DNA of 64,000 nucleotides from Cryobacterium suzukii (GTDB lineage Bacteria; Actinomycetota; Actinomycetes; Actinomycetales; Microbacteriaceae): NCBI RefSeq assembly GCF_004403185.1, contig NZ_SOHJ01000014.1, positions 248,001 through 312,000 of the forward strand. The letters are read 5' to 3'. The notes under the pieces are model-generated. The model was not told the DNA's origin and ran no database searches. It saw nothing but the letters and a program-made list of their open reading frames with translations. The translations under genes and the position numbers were made by a program. How positions within the stretch are numbered: position 1 is the stretch's first letter; each line of letters begins with the position of its first letter. This document shows positions 42,570-51,245 of the stretch, one piece after another.

Positions 42570-42592
42570 CTGTCGGCGCAACCCGTTACCGT
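42570..42592 (+). promoter_or_regulatory. RecA-NDp/PafBC-like promoter of adnAB
   Basis: CTGTCGGCG-N8-TACCGT matches the LexA-independent DNA-damage promoter pattern TTGTCRGTG-N8-TAnnnT at 7 of 9 upstream positions, with the exact 8-nt spacer and a TAnnnT -10. The -10 ends 6 nt before the GTG at 42599, so the mRNA would be leaderless. Confidence 0.7.
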
Positions 42593-42598
42593 TGAAAT

Positions 42599-45500
42599 GT
42601 GACAAACCACACCCTTGATTCCGCCCAGACGGCCGTTCTCGACCTCCCCGACGGGGTCAGTGCCGCGGTGATCGGTGCGCCCGGCTCGGGCAAGACGACC
42701 ACGCTCGTCGAACTTGTTGCAGACAGGGTGCTCAACCGGGGATATTCGCCGAGCGAGGTACTGGTACTGGTGCCGACCCGCGCCGGTGCCACGGAGCTGC
42801 GCGACCGGCTTGCGCTGCGCCTTGGCGTGCCGACGAACGGCCCGCTGGCTCGCAGCGCCAACTCGGTGGCATTCCAGATTGTGCGTTCGGCGGTCGCGCA
42901 GGCCGGCGGTCCGACTCCCACGCTGCTCACCGGTGGGGAGCAAGATCAGATCATTGCCGAGCTGTTGCAGGGCCACGTTGATGATGAGACCGGCCCGGCC
43001 TGGCCGGCGACCCTCGGTCCCGATGTGCGCCGCTTACGGGGCTTTCGCACCGAACTTCGCGATCTCATGATGCGCGCGGTCGAGTACGGTGTCTCGCCGG
43101 GCCAGCTCGAGCGTTTCGCCCTCGGTCGTCCGCAGTGGGTGGCTGCGGCCGAGTTCATTCGCGGTTACGAAGAGGCCAAAGACCAGGCCCGCCCTGGCCA
43201 ATACGACTCGACCGAGCTGGCTCGCTATGCCGCGGCTATCGTGGCGGGCGCCCAGGCCGGACCGGCCGGCGTTGCAACACTCGGCTCCCTCGCCGACCTG
43301 CGCCTGATCGTTCTCGACGATGCCCAGGAAGTCACGCAGGCCACGATCACGCTGTTGGCCCAGTTTCAGACGCGGGGGGTGGCGATCGTCGCCGTCGGTG
43401 ACCCCGACATCAGCACCGGTTCGTTTCACGGTGCGCATCCGGATGCCCTGGGTCGCCTCGGCTCGTATCTCAGCGAGGGCCGGGCCGTACCCGCCGGCCG
43501 CGTAGCCGTGCCGATCGTGCTGCAGACGGTGTATCGGCACGACGCGGACATCCGTCGAGTCGTTGCGCAGATCACCGGGCGGATCGGCGCCGCCGCCGCT
43601 GGAACCCAGCGTGCGGCGGCCGGTCGCGATTCGACAGGCGCGACTGGCCCTTCCGTGCAGACCGTGGTTGCGACCAGCCCGGCCGATCAGCTCGCCGTCA
43701 TCGCCCGCCTGCTGCGCGAACGCCACGTAATCACTGGAATTCCCTGGTCGCGCATGGCCGTGATCGTGCGCACCGGAGCGCTCGTGCCGTCGATTTCCAA
43801 GGGGCTCGCCGCACTCGAAGTGCCGACGCAGATCTCTACCGCGAGTACAGCCCTGCGTGACGAATACGCGGTGAGAGCCTTCATTTTGGCACTCGAGGTA
43901 ACCCTGGGCCGCAAACCGCTTGACCCCGAGGCGGCGATCGAGTTGCTGCGCGGCCCGCTCGGTGGGCTCGACCCGATCACCCTGCGCCGGCTACGTGCCG
44001 CGTTGCGCCAGCACGAGCTGGCCACTGACACCCCCACACCGCAAAGCGCCGATGAGTTGCTCGTCGTCGCACTGCAGAACCCCGATCTGCTTGCCACCAT
44101 CGATAATCGCACCGCTCGGCGCGCAGCCAGCTGCGGGGCGAGCCTGCGCGAGGCGAAAATCGAATACGAAGCCGGTGCCACCATCGAGGAACTGCTCTGG
44201 GGCCTCTGGCAGCGCAGCGGCCTCGATCGCGAATGGAAAGAGCAGTCCACGGGAACCGGAATCGTCGCCGACGAAGCCAACCACAACCTTGACGCCGTCG
44301 TCGCCCTGTTCTCGGCGGCGCAGCGCTACGTCGAGCGCACCCCGTCGGCCCCGCCGGTATTGTTCCTGGAACACCTCGTCGACACGGATGTGCCCGAAGA
44401 TACCCTCGCGCCGCGTGCCGTGGGCGCGGCCGTCATAGTGTCTACCCCAAGCGGTACCATCGGACGCGATTTCGACATTGTGGTGGTGGCCGGCGTGCAG
44501 GCCAATGTCTGGCCCGACCTGCGCATCCGTGGCTCCCTGCTTGGTGCTGGCGACCTTGCCTTGGTCGCCACGGGCCAGGACGGCACCGGGCACGACGTTA
44601 CCGGCACCGACGCTCGCACCGCAGTACTCCACGACGAACTGCGCATGTTCGCCCAGGCAGTCAGCCGTGCCACGACTGAACTGCTTGTCACCGCAGTGAA
44701 CAATGAAGAGAATGAGCCGTCGGTGTTCCTTCGTCTGCTGCCAGACCCCGAGCCTGAGCGGGGCGTTGACGACTTCGCCCGGTACCCTCTGTCGCTGCGC
44801 GGCCTGGCCGGGCGGATGCGCCGTGACCTGACCCGGGCTATCCGCTCACCGGCCCGCATCGACTCCGAGACGACCGCCCGGGCAGCGGATGCGGCGGCCA
44901 CTCTGGCCCGCCTGGCCAGCGAAAACGTGCCCGGCGCAGCACCGGATCAGTGGTACGGCCTGACCGAACCGAGCACCGTGCGCCCGCTCAATGACTCCGC
45001 GGCCGGTGATGATCCGGTGCGTGTCTCGCCGTCGCGAATGGCCGCCTTCGAAACCTGTCCGCTGCACTGGCTGATCGGGCAGGTCGGCGGCGGCAACTCG
45101 AATACCGCCGCCAACCTCGGCACGATCATTCACAAGGTCATGGAAGACGCCACCGACCGTCGGCCAGAGGCGCTCTGGCAGGGCGTGGAGTCCCGCTGGA
45201 ACGAACTCGACTTCGACGCCGACTGGCAGTCTCGCGTGCAGAAGGTCGCCGCCAGAGCGCTCACCGACCGGCTCGCCTCGTACCTGCTCGATTTCGAGAA
45301 CGGAGGCGGTGAGTTGCTGAGTGCTGAGGGAACCTTCCAACTTGAAGTGAGCGGTGCCGTGCTGTCGGGCACCATCGACCGAGTGGAACGCCAAGCCGAC
45401 GGGCGGGCCGTGATCGTCGACCTGAAAACCGGCAAGGGCGACGCGATAAGCGATGTCGGCGTTGCGGAGCATCCACAACTCGGTGCCTACCAGCTGGCGT

Positions 45501-45775
45501 TTCAGGAGGGCGTCATCGAGGGCGTCTCGGGTGACATGGCGCTGGCTGGTGCCCGCCTGGTCATCGTCTCCTCCGGCACGGTCAAACAGAACTACCGTAA
45601 TCCCACCCAGCCCGCCTTCACTCCGGAGCAGCTCGACGCTTTTCGCACCCGCGTAAGCGACGACGCGGCAGGCATGGGCGGCAGTACCTTCATCGCCGAA
45701 ATCACCGAGCACTGCCTCGACCCGCGAAGCCACGGGTCCTGCCGCATCCACGTCATTAAGCAGGTCAGCTCATGA
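42599..45775 (+). CDS. adnA: AdnA-type helicase-nuclease subunit
   Basis: 1058 residues, close to mycobacterial AdnA. N-terminal UvrD/Rep motor with Walker A 'GAPGSGKTTT' (26-35) and a divergent motif II 'LDDAQE' (239-244) where active helicases have DEYQD. The C-terminal RecB-like PD-(D/E)XK nuclease has 'GTIDRVERQ' near 923 and 'VDLKTGKGD' near 940, preceded by 'FETCPLHWLI'. With AdnB it forms the heterodimeric motor-nuclease that resects DNA double-strand breaks in Actinobacteria. GTG start immediately after a DNA-damage-type promoter; the 3' end overlaps adnB by 4 bp. Confidence 0.92.
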   Translation: MTNHTLDSAQTAVLDLPDGVSAAVIGAPGSGKTTTLVELVADRVLNRGYSPSEVLVLVPTRAGATELRDRLALRLGVPTNGPLARSANSVAFQIVRSAVAQAGGPTPTLLTGGEQDQIIAELLQGHVDDETGPAWPATLGPDVRRLRGFRTELRDLMMRAVEYGVSPGQLERFALGRPQWVAAAEFIRGYEEAKDQARPGQYDSTELARYAAAIVAGAQAGPAGVATLGSLADLRLIVLDDAQEVTQATITLLAQFQTRGVAIVAVGDPDISTGSFHGAHPDALGRLGSYLSEGRAVPAGRVAVPIVLQTVYRHDADIRRVVAQITGRIGAAAAGTQRAAAGRDSTGATGPSVQTVVATSPADQLAVIARLLRERHVITGIPWSRMAVIVRTGALVPSISKGLAALEVPTQISTASTALRDEYAVRAFILALEVTLGRKPLDPEAAIELLRGPLGGLDPITLRRLRAALRQHELATDTPTPQSADELLVVALQNPDLLATIDNRTARRAASCGASLREAKIEYEAGATIEELLWGLWQRSGLDREWKEQSTGTGIVADEANHNLDAVVALFSAAQRYVERTPSAPPVLFLEHLVDTDVPEDTLAPRAVGAAVIVSTPSGTIGRDFDIVVVAGVQANVWPDLRIRGSLLGAGDLALVATGQDGTGHDVTGTDARTAVLHDELRMFAQAVSRATTELLVTAVNNEENEPSVFLRLLPDPEPERGVDDFARYPLSLRGLAGRMRRDLTRAIRSPARIDSETTARAADAAATLARLASENVPGAAPDQWYGLTEPSTVRPLNDSAAGDDPVRVSPSRMAAFETCPLHWLIGQVGGGNSNTAANLGTIIHKVMEDATDRRPEALWQGVESRWNELDFDADWQSRVQKVAARALTDRLASYLLDFENGGGELLSAEGTFQLEVSGAVLSGTIDRVERQADGRAVIVDLKTGKGDAISDVGVAEHPQLGAYQLAFQEGVIEGVSGDMALAGARLVIVSSGTVKQNYRNPTQPAFTPEQLDAFRTRVSDDAAGMGGSTFIAEITEHCLDPRSHGSCRIHVIKQVSS

Positions 45776-48700
45776 GTCTCACGACAACAGCCACCACGGT
45801 CTCCGCCCTCGACATTGCCGCAGAACTCAGGCTTCCTCCGCCCACCGATGAGCAGCAGGAGGTCATAGAGGCGCCGCTTACGCCGACCCTGGTGGTCGCC
45901 GGCGCCGGAAGCGGCAAGACCGAGACGATGGCCAACCGGGTGCTCTGGCTACTCGCCAACGGCCACGCCCGCCCCGACCAGATTCTCGGACTCACCTTCA
46001 CCCGCAAGGCCGCCGGCGAGCTGAGCGATCGCATCAATAGGCGCATCAGCGACCTCGATGCTGCCGGACTTATGCCAATCATCGCCGGTCAGGACGACGG
46101 CCCGACGGCTGAGTCTTCCGACCTCTTCAATACGCCGAGCGTCTCCACTTACAACTCTTTTGCCAGCCGGCTGTTCACCGACAATGCCCTGCTGCTCGGC
46201 CGGGAGCCGGAATCTGTACTGCTCAGTGAAACCAGCGCCTGGCTGCTCGCTCGGCGCGTGGTCATCGATCACGGCGACGGTCGCCTCGTGCCATACGGCA
46301 AGAGCGTCGACCAGGTCACCGACGCCGTGCTGCAGCTCAGTCGTGCCGTGGCTGAGAACCCGCCGGCCTGGCACGACGGCGCACCCGGAACCCCGCACGA
46401 TCTCGCCGGCCTGGCCGAAAGCTTCGCTTACCTGAGTGATTTGCCCTACGGCAACCCGCGCAAGAAGAAGTCGTACGACTCGGTGGTAGATGCCCTGGCC
46501 GCAGTAGCGCCATTGCCGGTGCTCGCCGAACTCGCTGCACAGTACAGCAGTGAAAAGCGGCGCCTCGGCCTCATCGAATTCTCCGACCAGGTGGCCCTCG
46601 CGCTTCAGGTCTGCCAAAAAGTCGATGCGGTCGTGGACCGTTACCGCGACCAGTACCGTGTCGTGCTGCTCGACGAATACCAGGACACCTCCGTGCTGCA
46701 GACCGAACTGTTGCACACGCTCTTTCGGAACCACCCGGTGATGGCCGTCGGTGATCCGCACCAGTCGATCTATGGATGGCGCGGGGCCAGCTCGGCGAAT
46801 TTGCTTGGCTTCGGGCGAGACTTCAACACCAGCCCCGCAGCCGTAGCACCGACCATGTCGCTGTCCTTCACCTGGCGGAACCCCGCCCTCGTGCTCGACG
46901 CCGCGAATGCCGTCGTCGATCCGCTGAGTCAGACGCTGCGCGCCCAGCCCGGCGGAATCCAGGTCGAAACCCTCAAGGTGCCGGCCGGCACCAGGGCCGG
47001 CAACGTTGACGCGCTCATGGCTGAGACCTTGGCCGATGAGGCCGACGCGGTGGCCGACTGGTTCGCCGCCCGGCTCGTCGGTGATCACACCGGGGCAATG
47101 CTCTTTCGGGCCCGCCGGGAGATGGACTACTTCGCCGAGGTGCTGCGCGCCCATGGCGTGCGCGCCCACGTGCTGGGCCTCGGCGGGTTACTTTCCACAC
47201 CGGAGGTCGCCGACGTCGTGAGCGTTCTGCGGGTGGTGCACGATCCCGCTGCCGGCAGCGAGCTCGTGCGCCTCCTCAGCGGCGCCCGCTACCGCGTCGG
47301 CGCACGCGACCTGCAGGCTCTCGCCAACGTGGCACGCTGGCTGGCCCGGCACGACTGGGCCCAGAAGGCCATTTCGGCCGAACTGCGGGGCAAGCTGCGG
47401 GCATCCGTCGCCGGTGATGAGGGCAGCTCTCTGGTTGACGCGCTGGACTTTCTGGGCACAGCCCCTGAATCTCACAGCCAATTCGCCGAGTTCAGCGAGT
47501 TAGGGCGCGCCCGAGTGCAGTCGGCCGGCCGGCAACTGGCGTGGTTACGTTCCCGCGCCAGCCTGCCGCTGCTGGACTTCGTGCGGCTGATCGAACAGGA
47601 ATTTCGGCTCGACATCGAACTGACCGCGAACGAGGCGAACGACCTCGGACTCGCCAACCTGTATTCCTTCCACGACACGGTGGCCGCATTTCTCGACAGC
47701 GACGAGCAGGGCACCCTGGCCAGTTTTCTGCGCTGGCTGAAGCGGGCGGAGCTGCAAGACGACCTCGGCCCGCGCGCTGAAATGTCGGAACAGGGCACCG
47801 TGCAGTTGCTGACGATTCATGGCGCCAAGGGCCTCGAATGGGATTTTGTCGCCATTCCGAACCTCACGGAGAAAAGCCTGCCCGCCTTAGCTCACGATTC
47901 GAGCGGGTGGCTGCGCTTTGGCGAGCTGCCCTACGGTTTTCGGGGCGATCGCTCCGAGCTGCCCGAACTCGAAGTCGACGGCCACGACACCCAGCTCGAT
48001 TACGATCTGGCCTTCCAGACCTACAAGGCGCAATTGGCGACGCGGCACGACGATGAAGAACGCCGGCTCGTCTATGTCGCCATCACCCGTGCCAGGCAAG
48101 AACTCTTGCTGACCGGCTCCTTTTGGGGGCCAGGACTGACGGTTCGAAAGCCCAGCCGCTATCTCCTGGAACTTGCCGAAGCCGGGCTCATTCCGGCCAT
48201 CCCAGACACGAGTGCCGAGGCCGACAAACCTGGCTCCGCCTCCAGCGGCACGGAACTGTGGCCGTTCGACCCGCTTGGCACTCGCCGCGCCCTCGTCGAA
48301 GCGGCCGCGACCCGCGTTTTGGGCAGTACTGCGGATGCTCCCACCCGCTGGTCCCACGCGGTCACCCTGCTGCTGGAAGAACGTGCCCTGCGGTTGGCCG
48401 GCGGCGCTGTCACCCCCGTACCCACCCGCATCCCCGCATCCCGGTTCAAAGATTACGTCGACGACCCGGCCGGAGTCGCCGCCGAACTGCGGCGCCCCAT
48501 GCCGCAGCGCCCCTACCGGGCCACACGGCTCGGCACCCTGTTTCACTCCTGGGTGGAGCGCCGGGCCGGCGGCGCGACCGGCACCGATCGCGTCGATGCC
48601 GCGCTGAACGAACTGGACTTCGGCGATGACGATGCGGGCGACGACGGCGATACCGGCGCACTGAATGACCTCGCCGTACCCGAGCAGGAACAGTTTGCGG

Positions 48701-49146
48701 TTTTGCAGGCCACTTTTGAACGGTCCGAATGGGCCGATCGAGCGCCGGTCGACGTCGAGATCGAAATTCACCATGTGCTCGGCGGCCAGGTCTTCGTCTG
48801 CAAGCTCGACGCCGTCTATCGCACCGAAACGGGGTATCAGGTCGTCGACTGGAAAACCGGGCGGGCACCCAAGAACGCCGCTGACCTCGAACTAAAGCAA
48901 ACCCAACTCGCGCTCTACCGGTTGGCCTACGCCCGATGGAAGGGAATCGATCCGAGCATTGTCGACGCCGTGTTCTATTTCGTCGCCGACGACACCGTCA
49001 TCGCCCCCGAGCGCCTCTATTCGGAAGCGGACCTGCTTGCCGCCTGGTCGGGGGCGATGATGCCGGTGCGCGAGTCGTCGGATTCGGAGTCGTCATCGGA
49101 CTCCTTAAGGGAGTCAGAGTCCGTGCTGAGCCCCGAAAAGTTGTAG
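45772..49146 (+). CDS. adnB: AdnB-type helicase-nuclease subunit
   Basis: 1124 residues. Complete superfamily-1 motor: Walker A 'AGAGSGKTET' near residue 43, 'LTFTRKAAGEL', motif II 'LLDEYQDTS' near 300, 'GDPHQSIYGWRGA' and 'LTIHGAKGLEWD'. A C-terminal nuclease domain carries 'CKLDAVYRTETGYQVVDWKTG' elements near 1015-1028, followed by 'LKQTQLALYRLAY'. It should be the lead motor partner of AdnA. The ATG overlaps the adnA stop. The last 130 bp, coding for a Ser/Asp/Glu-rich tail, overlap the end of the convergent phosphotransferase-like gene. Confidence 0.94.
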   Translation: MSLTTTATTVSALDIAAELRLPPPTDEQQEVIEAPLTPTLVVAGAGSGKTETMANRVLWLLANGHARPDQILGLTFTRKAAGELSDRINRRISDLDAAGLMPIIAGQDDGPTAESSDLFNTPSVSTYNSFASRLFTDNALLLGREPESVLLSETSAWLLARRVVIDHGDGRLVPYGKSVDQVTDAVLQLSRAVAENPPAWHDGAPGTPHDLAGLAESFAYLSDLPYGNPRKKKSYDSVVDALAAVAPLPVLAELAAQYSSEKRRLGLIEFSDQVALALQVCQKVDAVVDRYRDQYRVVLLDEYQDTSVLQTELLHTLFRNHPVMAVGDPHQSIYGWRGASSANLLGFGRDFNTSPAAVAPTMSLSFTWRNPALVLDAANAVVDPLSQTLRAQPGGIQVETLKVPAGTRAGNVDALMAETLADEADAVADWFAARLVGDHTGAMLFRARREMDYFAEVLRAHGVRAHVLGLGGLLSTPEVADVVSVLRVVHDPAAGSELVRLLSGARYRVGARDLQALANVARWLARHDWAQKAISAELRGKLRASVAGDEGSSLVDALDFLGTAPESHSQFAEFSELGRARVQSAGRQLAWLRSRASLPLLDFVRLIEQEFRLDIELTANEANDLGLANLYSFHDTVAAFLDSDEQGTLASFLRWLKRAELQDDLGPRAEMSEQGTVQLLTIHGAKGLEWDFVAIPNLTEKSLPALAHDSSGWLRFGELPYGFRGDRSELPELEVDGHDTQLDYDLAFQTYKAQLATRHDDEERRLVYVAITRARQELLLTGSFWGPGLTVRKPSRYLLELAEAGLIPAIPDTSAEADKPGSASSGTELWPFDPLGTRRALVEAAATRVLGSTADAPTRWSHAVTLLLEERALRLAGGAVTPVPTRIPASRFKDYVDDPAGVAAELRRPMPQRPYRATRLGTLFHSWVERRAGGATGTDRVDAALNELDFGDDDAGDDGDTGALNDLAVPEQEQFAVLQATFERSEWADRAPVDVEIEIHHVLGGQVFVCKLDAVYRTETGYQVVDWKTGRAPKNAADLELKQTQLALYRLAYARWKGIDPSIVDAVFYFVADDTVIAPERLYSEADLLAAWSGAMMPVRESSDSESSSDSLRESESVLSPEKL

Positions 49147-50177
49147 CTGTCGGTGTGCATCGCCGCGTGCTGATCGTAGTCGCGGGCGGCGCGCGGCATA
49201 TGGTCGAGCATGTTCTCCACGTCACCAACGGTCATGATCGGGCCGGTTTCGGGGGAGAGTGGCTGCTGGGTGTGGCTGTGCACCGTGTCGACGAGGCCGT
49301 CGAGCATGGCGACAGCGTCATCGACGATGGACTGGTCGTGACTGCTCACGCCGTGCAGCAACCAGCGGGCCAGCTCGAGCTCGGCATAGAGCATGGCACG
49401 CTGGGTGATGTGAGTGTCGCTGCCCTGACGAGCGGTCGAATACGCGGTGATGGCGAGTTCAGCGGCATCTCCGCGCGCGGCGAGCAACCAGTGAAGGTCG
49501 CGGGCCGGGTCTCCGACGGCCAGGCCAGACCAGCCGAGAATACCCGATACGGCGTCGTCGGTAATTAAAATGGAATCGGCCGACATCGACCCGTGCACCA
49601 CCGCCGGCGCGAACTGCCAGAGGGCATCATCGTCGGTGGCCTGTTCCCAGCGGCGCAGCAGCGCTGCGGGCAGGTAGCCGGTATTGGCGGCCCGGTCGAC
49701 CAGGTCGATGGCGTCTTTGCGGCACTGTTCGGCGCTCTGCTGGGAAAGCCCGGCCGTGCCGATAAAAGCGCTCGGTAGTGAGTGGATCGCGGCGATGGCG
49801 CGGCCGATCGACCCCGAGACGCCCTCGTGTCCGGTGAGGGCATCCGCATCGAAACTGTCGCCGGCCAGCAACTCGTAGACAACAGCGCGGGTTCCCTGAA
49901 TCGGCGTTTGACCGACATATTCGGGCACATCGAACGGCAGCCGACTGCGATTGCCGGTGGTCAGCGCGCGCAACGCCACGAGGTCGGCGGACTGCTCGGT
50001 TTCAGCCGACTGGCTGGTCGGAACGCGAATGATCAGCGCCCGTCCGTCTGTGTCGATGACGAGCGCCGAGTCGAACAGTCCGTGCGCGCCGGCACTGTGC
50101 TTGCGGGCGTAGGCCACGTCGAGCCCCGGAACTGCGGAGGTGGCTAACGCGGCTAGAGTGAGTTGAGTTCTGGCCAT
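49017..50177 (-). CDS. APH-fold protein lacking catalytic residues (predicted pseudokinase)
   Basis: 386 residues from the ATG at 50177; the frame is open much further upstream, but that part is antisense to nudC. The fold follows aminoglycoside/macrolide phosphotransferases, with 'YELLAGDSFDADALTGHEG' and 'GLAVGDPARDLHWLLAARGD' well conserved. The catalytic loop HGDxxxxN reads HGSMSADS (195-202) and the IDW metal site reads LGW (214-216), so the catalytic Asp, the Asn and the second Asp are all replaced. The tail is Ser/Asp-rich. Start preceded by TAACCT at 7 nt. Role unknown, possibly binding or regulation near adnAB. Confidence 0.8.
   Translation of the reverse strand: MARTQLTLAALATSAVPGLDVAYARKHSAGAHGLFDSALVIDTDGRALIIRVPTSQSAETEQSADLVALRALTTGNRSRLPFDVPEYVGQTPIQGTRAVVYELLAGDSFDADALTGHEGVSGSIGRAIAAIHSLPSAFIGTAGLSQQSAEQCRKDAIDLVDRAANTGYLPAALLRRWEQATDDDALWQFAPAVVHGSMSADSILITDDAVSGILGWSGLAVGDPARDLHWLLAARGDAAELAITAYSTARQGSDTHITQRAMLYAELELARWLLHGVSSHDQSIVDDAVAMLDGLVDTVHSHTQQPLSPETGPIMTVGDVENMLDHMPRAARDYDQHAAMHTDSYNFSGLSTDSDSLKESDDDSESDDSRTGIIAPDQAASRSASE
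49099..49115. terminator. Hairpin within the adnB / APH-like overlap
   Basis: The perfect 6-bp arms GACTCC-TTAAG-GGAGTC lie inside both coding regions, within the Ser/Asp-rich tails. It may be a weak bidirectional pause or terminator site. Confidence 0.3.
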
Positions 50178-50184
50178 GCCTACT

Positions 50185-50190
50185 AGGTTA
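50185..50190 (-). promoter_or_regulatory. Leaderless -10 element of the APH-like gene
   Basis: The minus-strand TAACCT is followed by AGTAGGC (7 nt) and the ATG at 50177. Confidence 0.5.
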
Positions 50191-50261
50191 GATCGACTTC
50201 CGGTTGCGTGGCTATTCGCCACGCCTCCACACCCACGTTCTCGCAGAGCTCGGAGATTACC

Positions 50262-51245
50262 ATGTCGTTCACTTTCACGACGCGGTTGCCGCTGTCTCGC
50301 CACGCGGTCGACCGTGATCACCTGAGCCGCAGCATTCCCGGGCTGTTCGATCAGCTCTGGGCGGATTCCGCCACTCGTGTTCTGCCGGTCTGGCACGGCA
50401 AGATGCTGCTCGCGCCCAACGACTCGACCAGCGCCGTTCACCTGGCCCTGCTGCCTCCGGCGAGCGTGGCGATGAGTCGACAGAATCCCGGCTTGCGCGT
50501 CTACCTCGGCCGGTCCCTGCCAACCGACCTGCCGGAGCCGACCGGTACCCGCATTGTCGCCGCGCAACTCGATGACGACGCTGCGGCCCGGCTGGAGCCC
50601 GACGAGAGCCGTTGGGTGAACCTTCGAACGGTCGCGACTGTGCTCGGTGACCGGGACGCCGGCCTGTTCACCGAGGCCCTCGGGGTGCTCAACTGGCACG
50701 CCTCGCACGGGTATTGCCCGCGCTGCGGCGCCGCAACCGTGGTCGAGGACGGCGGTTGGGTGCGTCGCTGCCCGGTGGACAACAGCCAGGTCTTTCCCCG
50801 CACCGACCCCGCCGTGATCGTGCTCATCACCGACGCGGACGACCGCATCCTGCTCGGTTCCAATGCAATGTGGGAGAACAACCGCTACTCGCTGCTCGCC
50901 GGATTCGTCGAACCCGGCGAAGCCCTGGAAGCGGCCGTGATCCGCGAAATGTTTGAAGAATCCGGCCTGCGTGTGACCGATCCGGTCTACGTCGGCTCGC
51001 AGCCGTGGCCCTTCCCGGCTTCGATCATGTGCGGGTTCACCGCCCGCCTCGCCGACGACCAGCAGGCAAGTGGTCTGCTGCCCGACGGCGCCGAGATTTT
51101 GGCGCTGCGCTGGTTCAGCCGGCAAGAGCTGCTCGATGCGGGCGAGTGGATGCTGCTGCCCGGCCCCTCGTCAATTTCGCACGCCATGATCGAACGCTGG
51201 CTCGGAGCTGCGTTGCCGGCCGCGACGGAACTGATCCGCCCGTGA
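50262..51245 (+). CDS. nudC: NAD(H) pyrophosphatase / decapping Nudix hydrolase NudC
   Basis: 327 residues from the ATG at 50262 (CGGAG 8 nt upstream), preferred over the GTG at 50208. Central zinc region 'YCPRCGAATVVEDGGWVRRC' with three Cys; the fourth expected Cys is replaced ('CPVDN'). Nudix box 'GFVEPGEALEAAVIREMFEE' with following SGL, and the NudC-specific 'GSQPWPFPASIM' motif, identify the subfamily. It hydrolyses NADH to NMNH and AMP and can remove NAD caps from RNA. The stop overlaps the helicase GTG by 4 bp. Confidence 0.95.
   Translation: MSFTFTTRLPLSRHAVDRDHLSRSIPGLFDQLWADSATRVLPVWHGKMLLAPNDSTSAVHLALLPPASVAMSRQNPGLRVYLGRSLPTDLPEPTGTRIVAAQLDDDAAARLEPDESRWVNLRTVATVLGDRDAGLFTEALGVLNWHASHGYCPRCGAATVVEDGGWVRRCPVDNSQVFPRTDPAVIVLITDADDRILLGSNAMWENNRYSLLAGFVEPGEALEAAVIREMFEESGLRVTDPVYVGSQPWPFPASIMCGFTARLADDQQASGLLPDGAEILALRWFSRQELLDAGEWMLLPGPSSISHAMIERWLGAALPAATELIRP

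Noticed and set aside
50178..51125. N-terminal extension (316 codons) of the APH-like gene
   Set aside because: It lies entirely antisense to nudC; the ATG at 50177 starts the family-like sequence and follows a -10 element.
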